64,000 nucleotides of DNA, taken from the NCBI GenBank assembly GCA_004794785.1, contig SJOL01007501.1:18686-82685 (forward strand), written 5' to 3'. The DNA comes from Opisthorchis felineus. Taxonomy: Eukaryota > Platyhelminthes > Trematoda > Opisthorchiida > Opisthorchiidae. This document shows, piece after piece, positions 34,520 to 47,039 of this stretch. Each line of letters opens with the position of its first letter. The stretch's first letter is position 1. Below the pieces are notes generated by a model. It saw nothing but the letters and a program-made list of their open reading frames with translations. It had not been told where the DNA came from and made no database searches. The translations under genes and the position numbers were made by a program.

Positions 34520-37500
34520 GTTTGGCAACAGTTTGGAAGCGTCTAATTTAAACAGACAAAACGTTTAAATTCTCCGTTCACATCGGATTCTTTTTTCTCG
34601 CAGCGTATACATTTTCACCAGATGTATTCAGCTGTAATCGGTACTTTGACATTCAGGCGTCATAAAACATGTTGAGTATTATGGCAGAATTTTAAAAATA
34701 GTTTTGACCATGTCGTGTGATTTGTTGCTACTGTGGGTAAGACCCCCGGAACTCTCGAAATGATAATCGTACCTAAGAGTATATGTGTTCTTTAGGGAGG
34801 GACGTAGACTGTTGGAATTTTGCTACATCAATGTAGATGGCACCTCAATATGAACAATTTCTGCGGTCAATCGCTGTTAAAATCCATTGCTTTAGTGGAT
34901 AAGCTACTCTGAGATTACTAGCAAGTGAGTACCTCATGGCCAGGTATATCTGAAAGTGAACTAGGTCTGACATTCACAAACTTGAGCGGACTCACTTAGG
35001 TTATTGTCGTGTTTATGCTCACTAAATTCGAGGGGGCTGGGGCTAGCTCTGTTACAAATCTTTTGAAAGCTGTTTGTACAAGAACGGGGATAGAGTGCGT
35101 CGACTTAGTGGAACGTCGTTACTGTGAAATCATAGTGCTCATTGATAGGTTAGGTGTACTGGATCAAAACTAGTCTTCCAAAAAGTTTTATCTCTGAACA
35201 AAACCTCATCTAGGAATAAGGAAGCAAAATGGCGATCCTTTCATTTGGTCCCTTTAGTTTTAGTGAAGACCGGTCGACTCTGAATGAAAGTTTCAAATCC
35301 TCATTCTGATGTTTTTTAGGTATTAGTCAAATTTTAAATGTTGACCGCTCAAGAGCTTTGCTGCAACATCCGTCCGGACCGAAATGTCTATCGTATGTAT
35401 TCAATTCCCGTATTACTTTGAGCATTAAGTCAAGTTGGCATCCTTCCAGTGACAGTTTTTTAATGCTAGTTCACTCCAAATCAGATGAGTTATAAACAAC
35501 CATTTGTGAAATTTCTCAACATTCGTTCTCTTTCTTTCTAAATCAGAGTCAACGTTTTCATAAGAACGACTGGATTCCCCGTTCGTGCATGACGGTAAGG
35601 GAGTAACGCTATAAATAACGTCAAGGTATCCCGATATATTTAGCAAATTCATCATATACTTTACTTTTGTATTGACTAAGGATCCCAATTATGCTGCATT
35701 TAGGAATGACCTAGTCGAGCTACTCATTTTATTCACGAAAAACACACGACATCGTTATCGTCAGGCTATATCATAACCTGTCAATTGCAGGCGATTGTTT
35801 GTTTCCAAGGCTGTTAACCTGTCAGTACAATCTCCTCACATTCTGAGGAAAACAGACAAAAAGTAGTCCATCATTCGAGTATGATAGTAGGTGCACCATC
35901 TAACCAAAAACCCATATGGAGATGAGTCGCACGTTCGCACGAGGTGTTCGAATTTAATTCGATTGCTTCCTGTAGTTTATCATTTCACTAAAAGGTCACC
36001 GTGGCCTCGTCACGCAGGGAAACTTGTACTTTTAAATTGAAGTCCTGGGCCTATCAAGAATGTATCAGACAACCGCATCGATCGACAGCCCTAGTTCAAG
36101 TTGCCGCTTAAATGCACTTTTCCGTGTAAGGTAAAATCGCCACAGTACTGTATAAGGGAGAATTCAGCCATGGACAGCAACCAGTCATTGATATCCTAGG
36201 CTAGACTATACAACGCGTTCTAGAGTACGTCAAGTGTTAGTCTGCTTCCAGGTCTAAAATCTGCCCACGAAGCCAGATTTACCAGGGGTGACTTATGCCG
36301 AACTAAACCTGGAGCTGAAGCTCCAAGAAAGACAACATTCATAATGATGGGCTGACATTTGGGAGCAGACAGTCTGAATGGCTATGATTCACTTTACATT
36401 ACCTTTGCCTGTAGTTGCAATACCAGAAGGTACGGAACGACTCCGGTTGGGAGGATTAAGTAAACCCCACAAATTTTGGTACTCATCAATAAGCCTAATT
36501 AGACTGTACGCGTAGTTTGGTGGGAGATTTTGTTAGACAATTACCATAGGTGGAAATTGAGCTGCGTCGTCGTATATAGGTTCAATCCTCCATAAAGATG
36601 TGAAACAACCCCAATACGCATATCAGTGGCTCAAAAGTCTCCAAGCAGAACATCCAATTCTCTGGAATTAGTTTGGAAATAAAATGAAGTAATTCATAGC
36701 ATAAATTTTCATAAAGAAACTCTGACACAGTTTCTTCATTTTGCCCAAGTAAAATGAGTATCGTATTTGCGTAAAACGATCTGATTCACTCCTAGTAAAG
36801 AAAATTTTCTAAGCAACTGTATACTGGTGTGGAGAAGTGTCAATTTTGTCTCTTTACTGGTGTAAAGCTTTAAGTGTAGGCTGTTAGGTTTCTGACAGTT
36901 CGGGTGTTACAAGGTTCAGCAATTGCAACATGGATGCTACACCCTTGTCAACCCTTGAGAGTACCTCACTCCAGCTGAGTAAGTTTCTGTGACAATCCTA
37001 CGTTTGACCGAAAACAGTCAATCGTAATTTATTAAATAAGTAGTAGTAAGGGGAAGATTAAGTTAGGGATACTTTGTTAACTGATTTCCCCTAAATTGAT
37101 CATACATCTGTAACAAAAGTGCGCATTCGAGCAGCGTTTAATGCAAACAAACTGTCAAGGGACCTCCGGCTAGAAGAACGTCCACTGGACTGAGGAATGC
37201 TAACTTTACGTAGTGAAGCTTATCCCCTTTTCCTAATCTGATGCTAACCGTTGGACCGTATGACCAATCTGCCCACGCCCTTTTGATGCGCCCTAACAAG
37301 GATGAGAGTTCCTTTGCTCGCAAGATTCTAGATGCATGTAGAGGGGCCTTTGGACACTACAATTTCTAGGTTTGTTCAAAAACGACCAATCGCATTAAAC
37401 CGACCAAAAGTTTATAAGGCTACGACGACAGATTGGCACTTCATGAGTTTTGCAGAGAAAGGTGAACTGTGTGATATGATGCCAAATTCATTTGTGTTGT

Positions 37501-39700
37501 TACCTAAAAACCGACCGTGATTTACTCCACCTGGGCATGGTGTAGCATGAGTGTGGTAACCCCGGGTGCGACGTATCCTCCACGGATCTGTAACCACCGC
37601 ATATCCAGCTTTAGAGCGTACGATCGCAAGTTTTGGCTTATACAAGATATAGGCGTTTATCATCCTCTTTGACGTTTTGAAGAGTAAATAGGAATGAAAG
37701 CATCTTCGTCACCAAGTAGGTCATCATTTCTTTTGACTATTTAATGTAAAAGGATCGGTGGAGTTTATGAATATTGATATGTTTTTCAGGTATTGATTGA
37801 ATGTTTATGTTTTCAACATCCTCCTGGATTTATACTCTTTTATGTATGAACTAGTACATCAGATGTATCAGACAAATATTCAGCGTGGGGACTTTTGGGA
37901 GCACAGATTCACAGTTTTCTGTGTATCCATTATCCGTGCCAGATACAGGCGAACGTGCGCACGCCAAATCACGTACATCCAACTGTCCAGTCACACCGTG
38001 GCTTGGTTCAACACTTTTAACCTTGTGGTCTGACCTTAACTGTGCGATATTCCTGGGCTTTTCGTGACTCGATTTTACTGCTAAGCCAATACCCATGTGA
38101 GCAGTAGAGGACCTGATATTCGGACACTTTGGGACAATTTGCAGTCCGGTGATGCCACAGCCTGTCTTATGATAATTTCGGAGTCTTATTTGGGATCAGA
38201 ATGGTATACAAATACCCACAATATGAACATCGAGTAACGTTTCGTTGAACCTTTGTCCGCTCATCATGACTAACTACGGGACGGTTACTTGCCTACAGTT
38301 TCGGGGTTTAATTCTCATCCCGAGTTAGCCCTCAGCATGGCGACAAATGCGGACGAAGAAGGATACAGAACTTTCAGCATCTTTCAACAATTTTATGTAC
38401 ACATCATAATGAGTGCCTTGAAATAAACGTACTCATCCATGCAATTCATAAAAAATAAACAATATTCTGTAAGGATTACCGACGGTAAGAAGTATGAGGG
38501 TGTACATCATCTGGGGTTTGGAGCAGTGGTTTGTATTTTTCCTGCTATTCTTTTGCCACCGTTCTTGCGAAGTCGCTGTTAATCTGCCTGACAAATGAGA
38601 ACCTGTGAAAAAAGTAAACCAGTGTGGAGCCAGGAGGTTTGCCGGATTATCTTGCTGTGTAAGACAAGTGAACAAACGAATCATAACACATGACACACAC
38701 ATAACACACATAGATGAAATGTGTCAGGAGGCTTTTGTGGGACATCATTTTAAGCTGTCCGACTGGATTAAGCAGGGGAAACGTAGTCATGAAAAAAAAA
38801 TATTAGCCCAAAAGATCCAGTCGGGATATCGCTCGGAATGCCATTTTGTCCCTTCTGTTAATTTTTTCAGTGGTTGCATGTGCGGGAACTACCACGTGGG
38901 CCAGATAGCCTTGAATACTCTCATTCCAAACTGTCGAGTGTTAGATTTAAAGTTACGACCAAACACTCCGTAGCTCCTGCAATAGGAGGTAAGCGGTGTA
39001 AATGCAATAGAAACCAATGAATCGTAGTTTATCCCCTAGAAAAACGTTTTCAAGTCTTTAATTGTGCGTTTTTAAAGCTAAGTTGATTGTATTTTTGCAA
39101 AAATGAAGCGCTTGAACCTGATTTAGAAAACTACCAAGAGTTAAAGAATGAGACACGAAAAAAACTTGAACTTTGAAGTATCTGCGGGAATTGGCAGCCT
39201 CGGCATGCTGTTTTAACTAAGGGCAAATTTATCCGAAAATTCTAGGTGGAGAATATGGTTAGTTAATTCACTTTTCGTGATCTTTCACTGTTTCGACCGG
39301 TGGGACTGACTAAAATTTAACTGACTGATTTTATGTTCATCGGATTGCGCCATCTTTTGTTCCGTAATATCGGATTTGTGCTTGGCTGTTATCTCAGTGA
39401 TGACAAGGGAGAAACTCTCCCACCTGTTCCGGTCGTGTTCGAACGACAATTAAATCACGCAACTAACCTATAATTCGAAAAAGAATAGGAACAATTTAAA
39501 CATTAAGGTGCCTTATAATGGGCTGTACATCTTGTTTTGACGGTTAAATGCACACCGTAGGAACGCTCCGGTATGAAAAATTGACAACCGGCCTTATGAA
39601 CTTTAACAGCGTAAGAGCATGCTCTGCAAACACACAGTAAGGTTACGAAACAGAGGTATTAGTAGACATTGGTTTAAGGAAGTGGCTGCGTACTCAGATT
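34520..39700. other. Long stretch without a firmly supported gene
   Basis: Overlapping frames on both strands at 37797-38096 and 37412-37663 are open in several frames and have no recognised domain. A + frame of 122 codons lies at 38605-38973, listed separately. No retroelement motif is read. Confidence 0.4.
38605..38973 (+). other. Orphan open frame, 122 codons, cysteine-containing
   Basis: The product has eight cysteines, including a CMCGNYH segment near the C-terminus, and a His/Thr-rich stretch (THDTHITHID) encoded by an ACACA-rich patch. No family is recognised. No clean acceptor lies directly upstream. Confidence 0.15.
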
Positions 39701-39714
39701 GTACGCTGTTTGAG

Positions 39715-39812
39715 ATTTTCACTCAGTTAAGAAACAATTTCACTTTAACTGGAGGCTCAGCTGAATCTCATCTGTCAGAGAGTTTTCAGCGACCTTATGA
39801 GTAGTGTTTCTT
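39715..39812 (+). mobile_element. Hammerhead retroposon family, 3' end of a unit
   Basis: AGAGAGTTTTCAGCGACCTT followed by ATGAGTAG matches the distal end of the copies at 52655-52682 and 19415-19445. It runs without a gap into the 5' start of another unit at 39813, so two units are joined in tandem. Confidence 0.55.
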
Positions 39813-40085
39813 CATGAGAATATACCACGATATCTCGCGTCTTATGCCAACGGAAATTTAAGGTGGCTTTTGTGCACCGCATTCAGATGAAGAAGAATAT
39901 TGTAAACAAAGGATTCGTCTGTAATCCAGCTGAATTCACCGTCAAAACCAAGCTGGTTTGCAAATGAACACATTTTGCAAACCACGTTCAATCTGGGTTC
40001 AAGTAAAACATAAATTTGGTGGAAACTTAGAGACTGCGTCTACCTGTTTGGCTATCAGAGGTTTTCAATAACCTTATGCTTATCT
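39813..40085 (+). mobile_element. Hammerhead retroposon family copy with deleted ribozyme core
   Basis: It starts TTCATGAGAATATACCACG, then a GATATCTCG block, a TAAACAAAGGATTCGTC block, AAACCAAGCTGGTTTGCAAA, CAATCTGGGTTCAAGTAAAA and GGAAACTTAGAGACTGCGTC. At the ribozyme position it reads TACCTGTTTGGCTATCAGAG, so helix II and the GAAA box are lost. It ends TTTTCAATAACCTTATG. Confidence 0.7.
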
Positions 40086-40089
40086 TTCA

Positions 40090-41390
40090 TTCAAGAAACT
40101 TCAGTGTACTCTATAAAATCTGCGGAGTTAAGTTAGATGGTGCGACCTGAAGTTATTCAAACCAGTCAGGTCTGCGAAGCTATGTTATTTTCGAATGAGC
40201 TTAACTGAATGAAACGACGAGTCTAGTCATGAGCAATTTGAGGGGACCAGAAAAATATCGCCATACTTGAAGGAGGAGCTAAATTCTACGACAGCCAGGA
40301 CTGTTAGATTTCCACACCGAGTCTCTCCACATTGCATAATTACATCATGCGGACTGTCATCTACCTTCATTCTTTGAATTAGCCTTTTACTGTAGCGTGG
40401 GTTCATTGCAGTCGCAATTCTTACTCCCTCCAGCCGATTTGTAACAAACCAAAAGGACGCTGATCAAAGACATGCGACTCACTGAAATCACTTCCGAGCG
40501 GCAGATAACCATCTTTATTTTTCGTGGCGACATCATTTTGTGTGTATTGGTCGTGAACACGCCTGTCAGAATCACCGGACAATATTTTCCAGTGTAAGGC
40601 TAGCAGACGACCCACTCGCTCGGGCCAATCTCCCGTATCCCGTTGTTTATGGGGAAATGGTCTGTGCACTGACATTGAAGGGGGGACGATGAGAGCTAAT
40701 CATAAATCCTATACTTACTAGTCGGATCATAATACAGTAAGAACATAAGCACCTCAAAAACGGGGTAAGGTTTCTCCCTTCGTATGCACTGCATGCAAAG
40801 CGAGGGAGACTGTACCAATAACAAAATAAGGCTGTAAATTCTGATTCCACTCAAACAGGAACATCAATAAAAGAGGAGTGTCACTCCTCAAAGTGTGAAA
40901 TTTTGCCACCCTCCAGGTACAGAAAAGAACGGTATCGGAACACTCCGTTATGGAGATTTGTTAAGACAACTGAATGTCCCGAGAAAGTAACATTTGTATT
41001 CTGTATTTTATCCTATCATTTGGGTGCCTGGTTGTTCGACCGTTTCACTTCTTGGTGTGCATAAATTTTTCCAAATAAAGATTCCCAAATAATGGGGCCA
41101 CTTATTGTGCTTTTGATAGGCGGTAAGTTTTTCTAAGAGGGATCCTGGTGGGGGAAAGCACACAAAAGTAAGTTTTTGAAAAAAATACTGAAACTCCCCG
41201 AAAAATCGCGCGTTTGTTTGAGCACAACAAAACTGTATTTTGGTACTTACAGAACACCGAATTGTTTTGAGCTCTATCGAATACCTAACAGGATTTCTTG
41301 AAACAGAAAAGGGTTCAACAGTCGGTCGACAGTCACTGGAAAGATACGTGGTTTTTGAAGCGTTCGGCTACATGACCTAAACCCGGTTAG
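40090..41390. other. No supported gene
   Basis: Frames on the - strand at 40575-40387 and 40675-40421 overlap each other and are unrecognised. No repeats are read. Confidence 0.4.
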
Positions 41391-41391
41391 C

Positions 41392-41715
41392 CTAGCAACC
41401 CCGACGCATCATTGGCAGTGCAACTGCAGCAATCGGATATTTAGTGATTCTGTTTGAATTTACAGCAATTATTTGAGTTTGACCTAAAACATACCATTGG
41501 TCCGTTAAAATATCGCCACAGCTTGCCCGATTTCGATCTGAAGAGATTTGAATGGGTAACAGAAATATGAGGAACCTGCAATTTGTTTTCGTCCCACTTG
41601 TGATTTTTTTCTCCCCCGAAGAGAAGGTAAAATTGTTAGGTGGGTTTGAGCGTTGTGTTTGTGAACAATTAAAAATATGTTTTTGATTCTCAAATTGAAT
41701 CTTTCCATTCAGCAT
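41392..41715 (-). other. Possible exon, unrecognised protein
   Basis: Reading on the - strand, a candidate acceptor (ACAAATTGCAG, after a weak pyrimidine context) precedes a stretch encoding CGDILTDQWYVLGQTQIIAV and further hydrophobic/polar sequence ending MMRRGC-stop. The second half reads more like a folded protein than most frames in the window. I cannot place it in a family, and a second - frame is open over the same bases. It lies on the same strand as the immunoglobulin-like exon and downstream of it, so it could belong to that gene. Confidence 0.2.
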
Positions 41716-42159
41716 TAAAATGAAAATTCCCGTAAACGAATGTCGGTGGAATAGAAGGAATTAAAGCACGGTGGTAGTCGAGTATACGACTTCTTTTTAT
41801 GACAGTATGGAGGCCAAGGGATACTATATTTGTGCGGTGTGCATAGTTTATTTAGTTTAGTTTGAAACATGGACGTTAAAGGTACTAGTCTACCATGACA
41901 AGTTCTTAAATGATTATTTGATCTGATTAACCGGTAGTTTGTCCAGCAATAGACCCTCCAAAGCCGATGCTCCGGTCACCGATAACAGGCTCTATCGACA
42001 TTAGGTAATGCAGTGCTGATTACGCTACAGGACTGTTACTTTGTACTCAAAGGCCTAAATTAGCAATAGACTGATGAGTTTACCGCGCTGCACCAGTTGT
42101 AGTTAAACTATTAACTCTGAAGGATAACTGTTAAACAGTTTTCCTCATCTATCCATACA

Positions 42160-42675
42160 GTGGGTTATATAGTTAGCCGTAACTTGCTCTGTAGTGAAAA
42201 GCACCTTGTGGATGAATTTTTAAAATCTCAATTCGTTGTGCAAGTTTATACCATTTTAGAGCAGTGCATGAGACGGCAGCTTTCACTTCGAAACAAAAGC
42301 CAACTTGTCCAGACCGGTATCTTCGCCCCTGTCTATCCTTTGAACAGCTAACAAAAAGTGACTAGCAGAATGGTACACGCCGTCAGCTGCAGGGTGCGAA
42401 GTCCCTGGTATCACTTATCTCTGCAACGCAGTGGGTACCCTTCAGAACTTATTGACTACAGACCCGTCGTATGTTTCTTATCCGTAACACTTACGCGACT
42501 TCCAGATATACAACATATTACTGAAGGAATTAGTTTACAAACCAGAGAACTGAATCAACGATTTATACAAAACACACCGCACCGACTGTGTCCGCATCTT
42601 TACCGGAAAATTAGTAGACGACTGAAGATCCAGTTAATGAATACGGGTGGCAGTTTCGCCAGTTTAACAAACTAG
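42160..42675 (+). other. Two consecutive open frames in the same phase, unrecognised
   Basis: Frames 42160-42351 and 42358-42675 share a phase, separated by one stop, giving about 170 codons. The product is rich in L, R and Q (for example ISLQTRELNQRFIQNT) but matches no family known to me. A decayed retroelement ORF is one possibility. Confidence 0.15.
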
Positions 42676-42802
42676 AGTGGAAACTACCGATTACACCCCG
42701 TGTCGTAGCCAAGAGCCATCGGGTTATTTTTGTTGGCGTTACAACACACGACGGAATATTTATGTACGTACCCAGGGTTATGGCGCAGAAATTCTTAGGC
42801 AA

Positions 42803-44085
42803 TCCGGACCGAGGGTCGTTTTAATGGTAGCGAACAACTGAGTGATGGATGACTCTTCTCAAGGGTCTGTTCGCCAACACATCATTTTACACTTTCACAC
42901 GATGGACATTGCTTGCAGATCGCAAGTAAAGTCAGTCTATGTACGGCGGTCCCGCGACCTTAAGGTGTGCCCACAAAAAGTCTCTGGACAATATCCCTGT
43001 GTATTAGTAAATGGCGTCGTATGTTTTCAGTTGAGGTTCTTTGGAGATCTAAATTTTTTCAGGCACCATTTGATGACCGATAATGTCTTTTTGTGGGCTT
43101 TCGCTTGGGCCTAATTTGCTATCGAAATGTACCATGAAGTGTGGGTGATCAAAATAGTACCGCAAACAATAGCCTTAATATGTAGGCTTTCAGTGAGCTT
43201 CGATAAATGTGTGACATACATATACTCTTGAGTGAAAGTCTTGAAAATTGATGGTTGCTTGGTTGCCGTTGGGAGGTATGCTGCACTGGCAGCCATATAA
43301 GTTTAGTCCGTGCTAAATGGAAGTAATACTGGAGAAGAGTTTCACCCTTGTTCGAGATCATCGACAAGGCATATGCTCACGAATCGTGTTATGAATGTCT
43401 GATATACCAGTGTGACGGTGCATACCACTGATGAAGCATGCGAGTAGTCTATGTTCTGGTGTCCACGCTCCGTCCTCCCATCTGGTGGGAGATGAAGTTA
43501 TTACGGTAATTGTGGAAACTCTTTGCAGTGTTTGTCTAATACTCTGTAATAGTCAATGAATATTCAGGGAAGTTCAAAAGGACGCGTGAGAATGTTCAGT
43601 TTATAAGAACTATGTGAATATGAGACATATACTTTAGTGTCCAATGTTTTGTAACCGTTCAGTTCGTTTGCTAATAAATGACTTCGTAGCGGAGGGCTTT
43701 CCTACTTTCACCGGTGCTTTTTCATTAGGCTAAGCATAAGGGAGGACTGTTGAAGCTAGAGTAATGCAGAAAAGAATTCTGTCAATTCAGAAACTATTCA
43801 TACGCAAACAAAAAAGCTGCTTAATCGGACTTTTAGATAAAATGAGGTTTGAAAGAAGAGTAGACATTTATCTTCGGAAAATATAGGAGTTTGTATGTAC
43901 TCATATATAGGCTAAACAACCCGGTGGTAGTTAACTGTTACATTTGTTACTCCATTACTAAAGATTGAGTAACATTCAGGACAAAGGCCTTGTTTGGCTG
44001 ATGTTTTTGCAAGATAATAGTGTGCTCTATTTTAAGTAACGGTGACCGTTTCAGGTAAACCGGTGAAGAATGGAAAATGACTTAC
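42803..44085. other. No supported gene; presumed intron of the Ig-domain gene in part
   Basis: Small frames only. If the immunoglobulin-like exon is real, the stretch below 44086 is its following intron, since the donor lies at 44085-44080 on the - strand. Confidence 0.35.
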
Positions 44086-44544
44086 CATTGACATAAACAA
44101 TTGCTCTGTCCAAAATTCGCACATCTCCCCGGTTGACTGGTTCATAAGCTCGACACTCGTAAAATCCAGCGTCCAGAGATGAGACAGTTGCCGACTCAAA
44201 CACTACTTCACTCTTGTATGACTTCAAAGGATCCGCGAGAAGTTGTTTGTATACCCGTATTCCAAGTGAGGGACGGTTGGTCAGTTGGACAAACGTCTGC
44301 GCAAACCAATGAATCACGAATGCGGTTTGATTACTGGACATCGTGTCTAAGCTCATGGTTGATTCATGCAAACCACTGAGGCCGGGAAGCCCGTGATTGT
44401 GAGACCGGATAAGATTGTCGTAGCTATGCTCAGGACGGAACCAATCGATGGCGACAAAGACGGCGTTGGTTTTTCTGAGGTGGACAACACAGGTCAAGTT
44501 AAACGGATATCCCAGCTGAGCAACCGAGGGCATCGAGATTTGTA
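44086..44544 (-). CDS. Internal exon encoding an immunoglobulin-like domain, partial gene
   Basis: The 459-base exon is bounded by an acceptor (TTCTTCACTCCAAATCCAG) and a strong donor (AATG|GTAAGT). It begins and ends in phase 1, the usual arrangement for exons that carry one extracellular domain. The 153-codon product shows the Ig-fold landmarks: GYPFNLTC with the B-strand cysteine, AIDWF with the core tryptophan 16 residues later, and SLDAGFYECRAY with the D-x-G-x-Y-x-C motif of strand F. Two N-glycosylation sequons (NLT, NQT) support an extracellular location. The distance between the two cysteines is about 112 residues, well above the common 55-75, implying a long insertion between strands C and E. 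Flatworm cell-adhesion or receptor proteins of the Ig superfamily are the natural class. No other domain is visible, so I cannot name the protein. Confidence 0.8.
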
Positions 44545-45420
44545 CTGGATTTGGAGTGAAGAATACGTCATAAAATATGTTGATAAAATTATGCATTCAG
44601 AACATTTTAAATTTCACGTTTCAAGACTTAACTAATGGGGCACTTTTCAATTTATCTAGGCGGATGCCTATCAAGGGCAACTTTCAACTACGGAGGGAAG
44701 ATTATGGCCAGTTTTAAATTGACCAATAGGGATACACCATGGCTAAATATGCATTTGCAATTTTTACCAGCCGGGTATGCAGTAAAGTCCCATACTGTTT
44801 TTAATGAAGGCTTCTGTCATTATTTAGTGATCAAGGATCATACATTTTTACCTCCGTAGTTTCCCTTGACAAGAATTGTCTTTGAGCGTTTTCCTGCTGC
44901 TCAAGGCGATTGTTTATACCAAATTTTCTCTCTTCCAAAATTCTTGGTAGACTGAACTCGCCTGAACGGCGCTAATAGGATTTGTAGGCACTAAAATGTC
45001 GTCCTAGCCGGCCGCTAAGTACGTGACTGCTGTTTCCAGATTCCTGGGAGATATTCATCTAGAGCCTAAATTAGTCTGGAGAACTTTGAGATGCATTTCC
45101 GTAGTACAACCTTGTACTTGAGTGTTTTGAAGGCAAGCGCTCACCAGTTTTTCAGCAGAAAACAGTGTGAGTAATATCGGTTTCATGGATTCATTAGTTC
45201 AAGGCACGTACACGCGCATCCGTTATGTTACATCTAGTAAGCTTTGCACCCAAAATTGTTGCGACCATAACTTGGCAAACATTGTCATCCATCCGGTAAC
45301 TCACTCCCCCCGTAGCTGTATTTTCACTCATGGTACGTCATCTTGTGAATAATTATGCAAAATGAATTTAGGTGTAAGTCACGCGTCCATTTTGAATTCA
45401 CGTTATGTTTTTTCTTTCAG
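44545..45420. other. No supported gene; presumed intron upstream of the Ig-domain exon
   Basis: Frames at 44366-44635 (+) and 44635-44859 (+) are a shadow of the Ig exon and an unrecognised T/A-rich frame respectively. No earlier - strand exon was recognised. Confidence 0.35.
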
Positions 45421-45577
45421 TTTCACGAAAGTTCTTCAAACAAATTACGTTGAACACATTTTGAATGAGATTAACTTTTACGCAGTTGTCAAAATATTGA
45501 TTCGTTTTTCTGCCCAAAGTGACTGTTTTGCTAATATGCAAACTGAACTAAGGAGAATTCGAACAGGAATCCAGTAA
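45421..45577 (+). other. Possible terminal exon, unrecognised
   Basis: A strong acceptor (ATGTTTTTTCTTTCAG, ending 45420) leads in phase 2 into 51 codons ending at TAA 45575-45577. The peptide (KVLQTNYVEHILNEINFYAV...) is plausible but unrecognised, and no AATAAA is close by. Confidence 0.2.
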
Positions 45578-45749
45578 ATTAGTTTCTCATGTCCGTGTAA
45601 ATACAAAAAATGACTGAATTGTTCCTACAGTTCAAATATTTTGAATGTGGCACGGTCACCTATTAGGTGGAGTTTTTTTTCTCAGTACCGGGTTAATGTG
45701 GAGAAATAGATTGAATTGAAAATTAGTGGCATTCTTGTACTTTAAGGGT

Positions 45750-45985
45750 TGAGCTGTTGTCAGAAACTGACATATAATTTGCAGAGTGAGGAGATTTGGG
45801 AACTTGAAAGAAGGATATTGCCCTGTTAGTGAAGCCAGTCTTTTTTGAGAATTCAAGAAGCACTGTACAGCTGCTTGATCCTTGTTGGGAACCATCAGCA
45901 GTGCGCATCTGATGGAATTCCAGGGAGTCTTGAGCCCGCAAACTCCCTACTGGTAGTCTAGACGCTTAACGCTTCGGCTACAAAT
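45750..45985 (-). mobile_element. SINE-B copy with preserved tRNA-like head
   Basis: On the - strand an A-box-like TAGCCGAAGCGTTAAGCG (45980-45963) and a B-box-like GCGGGCTCAAGACTCCC (45939-45923) have tRNA-like spacing. They are followed by GCGCACTGCTGATGGTTCCC, AACAAGGATCAAGCAGCTGT, ACAGTGCTTCTTG and CCAAATCTCCTCACTCTGC. This copy best shows that SINE-B is tRNA-derived with its body joined about 25 bases after the B box. Confidence 0.8.
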
Positions 45986-46144
45986 GACTGTGTGTGTGTT
46001 TAGCATCCACCTAGACAAGATTCAGCGGCGCTCATCCGTCATTTGTGGGATCCACATTACTAAGTCACGCGTGTTGATTGGCTCCTCGAGCAACAACTTC
46101 TCACATGGAATATTAACTTATTCGTAAATTTTGTTATCGTTTGA

Positions 46145-46225
46145 GCTACTAATTGACTGTTGGTAGCGTGAGGGGATTTGGGAATTTTTCAAAACGAAGA
46201 TTTTGTTCTGCAAGGGAAGCCACTC
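46145..46225 (-). mobile_element. SINE-B fragment
   Basis: On the - strand AGTGGCTTCCCTTGCAGAAC, AAAATCTTCG and TTCCCAAATCCCCTCACGC follow the order of the SINE-B 3' body. The head is not present. Confidence 0.5.
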
Positions 46226-46978
46226 TGGTGAAAGGCCGGTGTGGTCTGCTGTCTATTGCGCTATGGTTAATATACGATCTAATCTGATGGGTAAAAATCT
46301 GGACTAGGCTTTGAATCAAAGGAAATGATCTGTGTATTAGTTGTAATTTTTTAATTAAATGACCAAGCCTAAACTTAGCTATGTCCCTGGCAAGCGCTTG
46401 CCCTCAATAGGCAACCTTACAGACAACAGTAGGTTTACGAAAACACGGGATTCATCAGCAAATGACGTATCTGTTTAGATAGGATGCTCTCCGGAAAACA
46501 CACGATATCTTGTTTGTTGTTTGTAACACAGGTGTCAGCAAAATTTCACGTAAAAAACACGTCAAGATGTTTTTCCTACTGGTATTGTTTTTCCCTAACA
46601 TGACCCCTGTCAAATGAAAGAAAATCTCCAAAAGGAAGTTCCCTCTAATTTTTGTCCCAGTCACATTTAAGAGGGTTTCAGAATACTTTGAGTCTAAGAT
46701 GTCCTGTGTGATGGTGGCAGCAGTCAACTTTGTATGACGGCTAGAAGACAGCACATGAAAGACTTAACTACGCAATGGTGGTATGATAAGCTTAAATCCA
46801 GAACAACTGTTGGCCATGTTTACAAACTGTTCTGTAGTTTTGACATCAGTTTTCCTGTTAACTTGTATAGCGTATGCAACAACGACCAGAGTGCTCCATG
46901 GATCCAAAGGGATAAATTGCATTTAAAGCTGCGCAATCTTTTTGAAAACTCTCAGTTTTACGGTGATTTTGTCTTCAC

Positions 46979-47024
46979 GGGAGACCCCATTGGATCCATC
47001 TGGATCTCTTGTTTATGATGGTAC
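46979..47024 (-). mobile_element. Hammerhead retroposon family, short inverted piece
   Basis: On the - strand GTACCATCATAAACAAGAGA followed by TCCAGATGGATCC matches GGACCATCATAAACGAGAGA and TTCAGGTGGATTC of the inverted copy at 19040-19180. It faces the + copy starting at about 47040. Confidence 0.55.
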
Positions 47025-47039
47025 TACGTCTAGACAATT

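Noticed and set aside
44366..44635. A 90-codon + frame opposite the Ig-domain exon
   Set aside because: It is the antisense shadow of a well-supported - strand exon and has no domain of its own.
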